Part shown: piece after piece, positions 1 through 5,032 of the stretch
How positions within the stretch are numbered: the first letter of the stretch is position 1
How the letters are laid out: each line of letters starts with the position of its first letter
NCBI GenBank assembly: GCA_030593185.1
Contig: JAUVHQ010000105.1
Coordinates: 1 to 7,077, forward strand
Length of the DNA stretch: 7,077 bases
Source of the DNA: Bacteroidota bacterium
GTDB lineage: Bacteria > Bacteroidota > Bacteroidia > Bacteroidales > VadinHA17
Reading direction: 5' to 3'
Position numbers and translations under genes: made by a program
Notes under the pieces: model-generated
What the model was told of the DNA's origin: nothing
The model's input: only the letters and a program-made list of their open reading frames with translations
Database searches by the model: none

Positions 1-135
1 AGTGCCTAAAGTTATAAGTGCCTAAAATGCCTAAAGTTTTAAAATAATAGTGCCAAAAGTTTATAGTGTCTAAAATGTCCAAAATGTTACGAGTTACGGG
101 TTACGAGTACACTCACCTTACTCAACTTTAGGTAT
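1..135. repeat. Gene-free left edge: array of TGCCTAAA-like octamers plus 7-bp tandem repeats
   Basis: No gene is visible here. Octamers close to TGCCTAAA start at 3, 19, 28, 51, 67 and 76 (the last three are TGCCAAAA, TGTCTAAA and TGTCCAAA). The distances are 16, 9, 23, 16 and 9, so the block at 1-36 recurs at 49-84 with a 48 bp period (about 28 of 36 bases match). It is followed at 87-107 by three 7-bp units (TTACGAG, TTACGGG, TTACGAG), and at 111-130 by a minus-strand copy of a 20-mer that also occurs at 4655-4674. The array lies just downstream of the response-regulator stop codon. I see no hairpin with a U-tract that would end that transcript. The array may continue beyond the left edge. 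Confidence 0.75.
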
Positions 136-147
136 GATGTAATTAAC

Positions 148-537
148 TTAATCATTTTTGGAAAAAACATCTTCTATAGCTATCTCAAGGTTGTTGATCA
201 GTGATTCATCTTTTATAACATAATCTTCAATTCCCTTCCTTGCAAGTTCAAGAACCACATCTCCTTTATCCTGGCCAGATAACATGATCACAGGAATATT
301 CTCATTATACTCCCTGATCCTGGTAAATATTTCCATTCCTCCCATCACTTCTTCATCCTTCTTATAAAAAAGATAATCCAATATGATAAGTTCAGGATTC
401 CGGGACAGTTGCTCAAGGCATTCTTCTCCATAACTGAACATAAAAACACTCATTTCATCTCCATCAAATCTTTTTTGAACAAGATTCAGTATAAAAGGAT
501 CATCATCAACTACAAATATCAGTTTTTTTTCACTCAT
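148..537 (-). CDS. Single-domain response regulator (CheY-like receiver protein)
   Basis: The 129-residue protein is one receiver domain with no output domain. It should accept a phosphoryl group from a histidine kinase or phosphotransfer protein in the cytoplasm and act through protein contacts. The acidic pocket is D11-D12-D13, the predicted phosphorylated aspartate is D54 (in LIILDY), the switch serine is S87 (in IMLSG) and the conserved lysine is K109 (in YVIKD). Compared with CheY, about five extra residues (YKKDEEVM region, 58-65) lie between D54 and the GGMEIF segment, and the usual proline after the aspartate is missing; I recall this from other Bacteroidota receivers. The ATG at 535-537 has no Shine-Dalgarno sequence. 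glyA ends 68 bp upstream on the same strand with no terminator between, so co-transcription is likely. No kinase gene is in the window, so the pathway is unknown. Confidence 0.93.
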   Translation of the reverse strand: MSEKKLIFVVDDDPFILNLVQKRFDGDEMSVFMFSYGEECLEQLSRNPELIILDYLFYKKDEEVMGGMEIFTRIREYNENIPVIMLSGQDKGDVVLELARKGIEDYVIKDESLINNLEIAIEDVFSKND

Positions 538-605
538 ATCAACGAATTGGACCTTGAATTTAATAAACCTAAAAATATTAAATCATCATTTACACAACCA
601 TATCT

Positions 606-1895
606 TTACTCTTCCCAGCCTGCAAATAACGGATAAGTTCTCATCATATCATTCACTTTCTTTCTAACAACTGTTATAATATCTTCATTATCAATATTCA
701 TTATCACTTCATCAATCATGTCAACAATAGGTGACATTTGGTCTTCTTTAAGTCCTCGCGTGGTAATGGCAGGTGTTCCTACTCTAAGTCCTGATGTTTT
801 GAAAGGTGTTCGTGAATCAAAGGGTACCATATTCTTATTAACTGTAATATCTGCTTTAACTAACATGTTTTCTACCTCTTTACCGGTAATTTCCGGAACT
901 TTCGTCCGCAAATCGATAAGCATTGAATGGTTATCTGTTCCACCTGAAATAACCTTATAACCTTTGTCGACAAAAGCCTGTGCCATCACCTTTGCATTTT
1001 TCAAAACCTGTTTCTGGTATTCTTTAAACTCGGGAGTAAGTGCTTCAGCAAAAGAGACTGCTTTTGCAGCAATAATATGTTCAAGCGGACCACCCTGTGT
1101 GCCCGGAAAAACACCAGAGTCAAGGATACTTGACATCTTTCTGATAACTCCTTTCTTAGTTGTCTTACCCATTGGATTATCAAAATCTTTTCCCAGGAGT
1201 AAAACACCGCCCCTGGGACCACGAAGTGTTTTGTGGGTAGTAGATGTAACAATATGAGCATACTCAAGTGGATTCTTTAAAAGTCCTGCTGCAATTAGTC
1301 CTGCCGGATGAGCCATATCAATCATCAACATAGCTCCGGTCTTTTCTGCAATATCCCGCATTCGTTGATAATCCCACTCACGCGAATAAGCTGATGCACC
1401 ACCTACAATAAGCTTTGGTTTTTCCTGTATGGCAATCTCCTCCAATTTATCATAATCAACCATGCCGGTCTCCTCTTTAACACCATATGCAACAGATCGA
1501 TATAGCAATCCTGATAAATTTACCGGTGACCCGTGAGTAAGATGTCCGCCGTGAGAAAGATCAAGCCCAAGAATAGTATCTCCCGGCTTAAGCACTGCTA
1601 AATAAACCGCTGCATTTGCCTGTGCTCCGGAATGTGGTTGCACATTTGCATACTCAGCATTAAATAATTCTTTAAGCCGGTCGATAGCTAACTGCTCCGA
1701 TTGATCAACAACTTCACATCCACCATAATAACGCTTTCCTGGATATCCTTCAGCATACTTATTGGTCATCACCGATCCCATTGCTTCCAATACTTGTGGA
1801 CTTACAAAATTTTCTGACGCAATAAGCTCAATACCATTTATTTGTCTCTGTCTTTCTTTTAACAGGAGATCGAATATTTGTTTATCTCTTTTCAT
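606..1895 (-). CDS. glyA: Serine hydroxymethyltransferase
   Basis: This cytoplasmic PLP enzyme converts serine plus tetrahydrofolate to glycine plus 5,10-methylene-tetrahydrofolate and is the main one-carbon source. The 429-residue protein is full length. The N-terminal GIELIASENF and the NKYAEGYPGKRYYGGCE block (residues 21-61) are family hallmarks. The PLP-binding lysine is K222 in TSTTHKTLRGPRGG, D193 in MIDMAHPAG contacts the PLP ring, and R371 in SGLRVGTPA binds the substrate carboxylate. Residues about 237-262 form a loop roughly a dozen residues longer than in E. coli GlyA, as is usual in Bacteroidota. The ATG at 1893-1895 gives MKRDKQIFDLL, a normal family N-terminus, and follows a perfect TAnnTTTG element by 30 nt. 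The response-regulator gene follows downstream on the same strand. No residue looks damaged. Confidence 0.98.
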   Translation of the reverse strand: MKRDKQIFDLLLKERQRQINGIELIASENFVSPQVLEAMGSVMTNKYAEGYPGKRYYGGCEVVDQSEQLAIDRLKELFNAEYANVQPHSGAQANAAVYLAVLKPGDTILGLDLSHGGHLTHGSPVNLSGLLYRSVAYGVKEETGMVDYDKLEEIAIQEKPKLIVGGASAYSREWDYQRMRDIAEKTGAMLMIDMAHPAGLIAAGLLKNPLEYAHIVTSTTHKTLRGPRGGVLLLGKDFDNPMGKTTKKGVIRKMSSILDSGVFPGTQGGPLEHIIAAKAVSFAEALTPEFKEYQKQVLKNAKVMAQAFVDKGYKVISGGTDNHSMLIDLRTKVPEITGKEVENMLVKADITVNKNMVPFDSRTPFKTSGLRVGTPAITTRGLKEDQMSPIVDMIDEVIMNIDNEDIITVVRKKVNDMMRTYPLFAGWEE

Positions 1896-1925
1896 TAATA
1901 ATTTTTACCTGAATTAAAATATTTT

Positions 1926-1933
1926 CAAAATTA
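1926..1933 (-). promoter_or_regulatory. Predicted Bacteroidota -7 promoter element for glyA
   Basis: The minus strand reads TAATTTTG, a perfect match to the Bacteroidota -7 consensus TAnnTTTG. It ends 30 nt before the glyA ATG, which predicts a leader of about 20-25 nt. The -33 position, 19 nt further upstream, is a T-run (TTTT) rather than TTTG, so that half is weak. Transcription from here would cover glyA and probably the response-regulator gene. Confidence 0.5.
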
Positions 1934-2220
1934 ACTTTTTACTGAAGAAATAAAAAACTGTTTAACAGCCGTTCATAATACATTATGTGCATTTGCTCAA
2001 ATATTAGAACATCGCTTAGAAAAGAAAATTCAAAATTCCGTCACATTTCAATACGGGAATTTCTGATTAACAATGTACTTACGAACAAATTGTTAATAAT
2101 TATTAATCCTTTTTAAATTCAATAATATCAACCTAATAGATACACTTTCTAATCTGCCATTGTATTTCCTGATAAACAATAATTCTTAAATGTTTTTTTA
2201 TTTCGGAATTCTATTTATCT

Positions 2221-2228
2221 TGGCTTTG
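2221..2228 (+). promoter_or_regulatory. Weak candidate -7 promoter element for the small membrane protein gene
   Basis: TGGCTTTG matches TAnnTTTG at all but one fixed position and ends 30 nt before the ATG at 2259, the same distance as at glyA. TATCTTGG at 2216-2223 is a competing one-mismatch candidate. No clear TTTG lies at -33, so the call is tentative. Confidence 0.25.
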
Positions 2229-2258
2229 AATAACTCTTCATCACAAAACTAAATTATT

Positions 2259-2708
2259 ATGGAAGAACAAAATGAAAACATGGCTGAAGCTCCAACAGCA
2301 GATGCCAGCGAACAAAAACCACAACAGGAAGGCAGACCAACATTCCTGACTGTCCTGTGTATCTTAACTTTTATAGGAAGTGGATTATCCGCTTTATTTT
2401 TACTTATCGGACTCGTGGCTGCAGGAGCCATATCTGAAACGCTAAGCAGTATTCCCGGCATGGGAGATATTGGCGGATTCGGAACCGGTTATTTCCTGAT
2501 TGTACTTGTGCTTGCTCTAGGCTCACTTTACGGTGCAATTATGATGTGGAAGCTAAAGAAAATGGGGTTTTACCTTTATTCCGGTGCTAATGCTATTGCA
2601 CTTTTTATACCCATGATTATGGCTTCCGGAAAATTTTCTATTTTCGGTCTTGTCATTACAGCATTGTTTATCTTCCTCTACGGTTTAAATCTTAAGCATC
2701 TCAAGTAA
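2259..2708 (+). CDS. Small four-helix membrane protein of unknown function
   Basis: The 149-residue protein has an acidic, Gln/Glu/Ala-rich, probably disordered cytoplasmic head (residues 1-26), followed by four hydrophobic segments at about 29-57, 78-98, 102-121 and 126-145, and a short basic tail (KHLK). The positive residues K98, K100, K101 and K146 suggest that the head, the loop between helices 2 and 3, and the tail are all cytoplasmic. The segment RPTFLTVLCILTFIGSG resembles a family of small uncharacterised Bacteroidota membrane proteins that I recall but cannot name. No enzyme motif or metal site is visible, and I assign no function. It is a single-gene unit: the divergent neighbour is glyA and a strong terminator follows 24 bp after the stop. 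The ATG at 2259 has no Shine-Dalgarno sequence; M8 is a less likely start. The codon pattern looks like its neighbours. Confidence 0.85.
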   Translation: MEEQNENMAEAPTADASEQKPQQEGRPTFLTVLCILTFIGSGLSALFLLIGLVAAGAISETLSSIPGMGDIGGFGTGYFLIVLVLALGSLYGAIMMWKLKKMGFYLYSGANAIALFIPMIMASGKFSIFGLVITALFIFLYGLNLKHLK

Positions 2709-2732
2709 TTTTAGAGGAAAAATATTCTATTT

Positions 2733-2762
2733 AACACCGGGATTCCCCCGGTGTTTTTTTTT
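2733..2762 (+). terminator. Intrinsic terminator after the small membrane protein gene
   Basis: A perfect 9-bp stem (AACACCGGG at 2733-2741 with CCCGGTGTT at 2747-2755) has a 5-nt loop and runs straight into nine T residues (2754-2762). It is a strong rho-independent terminator on the plus strand. The last T residues overlap the stop codon (TAA, 2763-2761) of the convergent ClC gene. On the minus strand the same hairpin is followed by AAATAG, with only a later T-run, so it would be a weaker terminator for the ClC transcript. Confidence 0.92.
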
Positions 2763-4536
2763 AATCCTCCGATACCTGGATTAAAAGTTCTCTGTATGCT
2801 GTAAATATTTTTGATTTTGAAATAAACCCGATATATTTCCCATCCTCTGTAACAGGCAGGTTCCATGCACCTGTCTCTTCAAACCTTTTCATTACAATTT
2901 CCATCGTATCACCTATTGAAATATGAGCCGGTGGTAAAATCATAAGATCCCTGACATAAGTAGAATCATACATCCCGGAATTAAACATGATATCCCTGAC
3001 ATTATCAAGTAATACCACACCCTGTAAAAAACCCTCATCATCAACCACCGGGAATATATTCCTTTTTGAACTTGATATTTTCTTAACCAATTCACCCAAT
3101 GTTTCATCAGGATAAATCTTAACCAGGTCTTTCTCAATCTCTTTTTTCCACTTCATTAATCTTAGTACTGTACGATCTTTGTGATGGGTTATCAGTTCCC
3201 CCCTTCTTGCAAGTCGTTTCGTATATATTGAATGAGGTTCAAAATAAATAATTGTAATAAATGAAAATGTGGAAGTAATAATAAGAGGGATTAACAATCC
3301 GTAACCTCCCGTAATTTCCGCGATTAGAAATATTGCTGTTAAAGGAGCATGCATAACTCCGGCCATAAGACCGGCCATACCAACAAGCGCAAAATTACTC
3401 TCTGAAACATTGACCCAGTTTAACCCATTAATGAGACGGGCAGTAAAAAATCCTGTTATTCCTCCCATAAATAAAGCAGGTGCAAAAATACCTCCAACTC
3501 CTCCCCCTCCGGTTGTTGCTGACATAGCAACCACCTTCAAGATCATAACTAAAACCAGATAACCCAGTATCATCCAGAAATTATCGTGAATAAAATAAAA
3601 AAGACTGTTCTCAACCAGTTCAGAAGTATTTCCATTTAAAAGAGAAGTAATAACATCATAACCTTCACCAAACAAAGGAGGAAATAGAAATATCAATAGT
3701 CCAAGAATAGTTCCTCCAATGAATAACCTGTGGTAAGGACTGTTAATATTCCCGAACCACGATTCTATTTTCATACTTGCTTTTGTAAAATACAAAGAAA
3801 CCAAACCTGAAAATACTCCTAAAAGAATAAAAAACGGGATATTTGATAATTCGAAAGGGCTCAATATTGTATATGAAAATAAAACTCCCTTTCCCATTAA
3901 GAAATAAGCTATGGTTGCACCTGTTACAGATGAAATAAGCAAAGGGACAATAGATGCAATGGTAAGATCAAGCATTAAGACTTCAAGTGTAAAAACCAGT
4001 CCGGCAATGGGGGCTTTGAATATCCCTGCTATTGCTCCTGCAGCCCCGCATCCCACCAATAATGTTACTGACTTATAATTTAACCTGAAAAACCTGCCTA
4101 TTGATGACCCAATAGAAGCGCCGGTTAAAACAATTGGGGCTTCTGCTCCAACCGATCCACCAAACCCGATAGTAAGCGTACTGGCAAGAATAGAGGAATA
4201 ATTATTATGACTCTTAATAATGCTGTTCTTCTTCGAGATAGCATATAAAATCCTGGCAACACCATGACCAATATCATCTTTAATAAAATACCTTACAAGC
4301 AAAACAGTCAAAAAAATTCCTATTAAAGGATACACCAGATACCAAAAACTTTCCGACTCCACATCAAATCCTTTTGTTAAAAGAAGATGAGTATAATGAA
4401 TGGCATTTTTAAGCAATACAGCAGCAAGTCCGCTAAGAGCCCCAACAATAAAACTCAGGATATAGATAAACTGATTATGGTTTAATTTTTTAAACCTCAG
4501 CGTAAGAAACCTCCTTATGATTTTTGCTTTTTGCAT
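2761..4536 (-). CDS. ClC-family chloride channel/transporter with C-terminal CBS pair (paralog 1)
   Basis: This 591-residue inner-membrane anion carrier has a ClC core at about residues 20-435 and two CBS domains at about 470-522 and 526-586, which in this family bind nucleotides and tune transport. The anion-pathway motifs are present: GHGVA at 90-94 in place of GSGIP, GAEAP at 130-134 with gating glutamate E132, GGIFAP at 348-353 and the pore tyrosine Y412 in GGYGLLIP. The central serine (E. coli S107) is His91. The inner proton glutamate (E. coli E203) aligns with V186 in FTLEVLM, a channel-like state, so proton coupling is uncertain. The ATG at 4534-4536 is the only early Met and lies 8 nt after a TAnnTTTG motif. 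The next gene upstream on this strand is a paralog about 49% identical by hand count, so this is an old duplication. Substrate could be chloride or another halide/anion; the sequence does not decide. Confidence 0.95.
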   Translation of the reverse strand: MQKAKIIRRFLTLRFKKLNHNQFIYILSFIVGALSGLAAVLLKNAIHYTHLLLTKGFDVESESFWYLVYPLIGIFLTVLLVRYFIKDDIGHGVARILYAISKKNSIIKSHNNYSSILASTLTIGFGGSVGAEAPIVLTGASIGSSIGRFFRLNYKSVTLLVGCGAAGAIAGIFKAPIAGLVFTLEVLMLDLTIASIVPLLISSVTGATIAYFLMGKGVLFSYTILSPFELSNIPFFILLGVFSGLVSLYFTKASMKIESWFGNINSPYHRLFIGGTILGLLIFLFPPLFGEGYDVITSLLNGNTSELVENSLFYFIHDNFWMILGYLVLVMILKVVAMSATTGGGGVGGIFAPALFMGGITGFFTARLINGLNWVNVSESNFALVGMAGLMAGVMHAPLTAIFLIAEITGGYGLLIPLIITSTFSFITIIYFEPHSIYTKRLARRGELITHHKDRTVLRLMKWKKEIEKDLVKIYPDETLGELVKKISSSKRNIFPVVDDEGFLQGVVLLDNVRDIMFNSGMYDSTYVRDLMILPPAHISIGDTMEIVMKRFEETGAWNLPVTEDGKYIGFISKSKIFTAYRELLIQVSED

Positions 4537-4544
4537 TGCGGCCG

Positions 4545-4552
4545 CAAAATTA
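4545..4552 (-). promoter_or_regulatory. Predicted -7 promoter element for ClC paralog 1
   Basis: The minus strand reads TAATTTTG, a perfect TAnnTTTG, followed by CGGCCGCA and then the ATG. Only 8 nt separate the motif from the start codon, so the transcript would be leaderless or nearly so. No TTTG is seen at -33. A promoter here means this gene need not depend on read-through from the upstream paralog. Confidence 0.45.
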
Positions 4553-4609
4553 ACAAATTCTTCAATGTAAAGAAGTTTCTATGGAATATAATTTTATGTA
4601 TCTACCTCG

Positions 4610-4683
4610 TGCCTAAAGTTTAAAGTGACTAAATAAAGAAGTGCCTAAAGTGGCTAAAGTTAAGTAAGGTGAGTAAGGTGAGT
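4610..4683 (+). repeat. Second array of TGCCTAAA-like octamers merging into 9-bp tandem repeats
   Basis: Octamers start at 4610 (TGCCTAAA), 4626 (TGACTAAA), 4642 (TGCCTAAA) and 4651 (TGGCTAAA), spaced 16, 16 and 9 bp. From 4639 the sequence is readable as five consecutive 9-mers: AAGTGCCTA, AAGTGGCTA, AAGTTAAGT, AAGGTGAGT and AAGGTGAGT. The segment 4655-4674 matches the reverse complement of 111-130 at 19 of 20 bases. The array sits upstream of the ClC paralog 1 promoter, in the gene-free stretch between the two ClC genes. Confidence 0.75.
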
Positions 4684-4751
4684 AAAAGGAGAGGAGGAAG
4701 AGAGATGAGTAAATGAGGCGGAGTTTTAACTAGATAATAAAGGATGAAAAA

Positions 4752-4874
4752 GGATTTTGCGAGGAGCAAAGCGACGAAGCAAACTCCCAAAAACAACCAG
4801 AATGCAAAATAGATGGACTGTCATGAGCTTTACGAAAAGTTAGGAGAGATTGCTTCACTTCGTTCGCAAAATCC
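4752..4874. repeat. Degenerate 123 bp inverted-repeat element
   Basis: The outer arms are perfect over 11 bp: GGATTTTGCGA (4752-4762) and TCGCAAAATCC (4864-4874). Inside them the left arm has GACGAAGCAAACTC (4772-4785) and the right arm GAGATTGCTTC (4846-4856), again complementary but imperfectly, with the right arm about 6 nt shorter. From memory this resembles a widespread non-coding repeat with arms like GCGAGGAGCGAAGCGACGAAG and its complement, found between genes in Bacteroidota and other bacteria. No transposase is encoded, so it would be a REP- or MITE-like remnant. The ORF inside it (start near 4813) is not a gene. Confidence 0.65.
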
Positions 4875-4932
4875 GTATACTTATTATGCTTTAAAAGTAT
4901 GTACAAATTTCAACCGAAAAATGAAACATGAA

Positions 4933-4998
4933 TTCTTCACGACTCACGATTCACGATTCTTCAATTTTAGTCATTTTGAATTTCAGGCATTTTAGTCA
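4933..4998 (-). repeat. Third octamer array, reversed, with 7-bp tandem repeats
   Basis: The octamers read on the minus strand here: TGACTAAA (4991-4998), TGCCTGAA (4982-4989) and TGACTAAA (4966-4973), spaced 9 and 16 bp. Next to them, 4936-4956 on the plus strand holds three 7-bp units: TCACGAC, TCACGAT, TCACGAT. The array begins 34 bp past the stop codon of ClC paralog 2, reading in the same direction as that gene, much as the left-edge array follows the response-regulator gene. No hairpin terminator for ClC paralog 2 was found here. Confidence 0.7.
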
Positions 4999-5032
4999 TT
5001 AAAATCCTGGCATGACATTCCTGATTCCCAAA

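Larger units (their letters stand above)
1896..2258. other. 363 bp divergent intergenic region with several small inverted repeats
   Basis: This AT-rich stretch lies between the starts of glyA (minus) and the small membrane protein (plus), and I see no gene or RNA in it. It carries four small dyads. CATAAT and ATTATG (1974-1987) have a 2-bp spacer. ATTTG and CAAAT (1991-2002) have a 2-bp spacer. An imperfect pair lies at 2033-2041 and 2053-2062. A perfect 9-bp pair, ATTAACAAT (2066-2074) and ATTGTTAAT (2089-2097), has its arms 23 bp apart centre to centre. These could be operators or simply reflect AT-rich composition; none matches a regulator site I know. Confidence 0.5.
4537..5032. other. 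496 bp gene-free region between the two ClC genes
   Basis: The stretch contains the ClC paralog 1 promoter at its left end, two octamer arrays in opposite orientations, a purine-rich run at 4666-4723 (only 8 pyrimidines in 58 bases), and the 123 bp inverted-repeat element. I find no convincing gene, tRNA, riboswitch or remnant of a coding sequence on either strand. Confidence 0.8.

Noticed and set aside
1..135. Possible CRISPR array
   Set aside because: The repeat units are only 7-9 bp, the spacing is too short for spacers, and no cas gene is present.
564..571. TAGGTTTA as a separate promoter for the response-regulator gene
   Set aside because: It misses the final G of TAnnTTTG and has no -33 element; read-through from glyA is simpler.
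718..1267. Several ORFs overlapping glyA in other frames
   Set aside because: They are shadows of a strongly conserved gene; none has a start signal or a protein-like pattern.
2249..2461. Minus-strand ORF opposite the small membrane protein gene
   Set aside because: It is the complement of the low-complexity N-terminal coding region and has no supporting promoter or motif.
2940..3137. Out-of-frame ORF inside ClC paralog 1 (also one at 5056-5277 in paralog 2)
   Set aside because: Both lie over the CBS coding region in another frame; their similarity to each other only mirrors the paralogous DNA.
4813..4995. 60-residue plus-strand ORF in the gap between the ClC genes
   Set aside because: It runs through the right arm of the inverted repeat and the reversed octamer array. 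Its composition follows the repeats, it has no start signal, and it resembles no protein I know.
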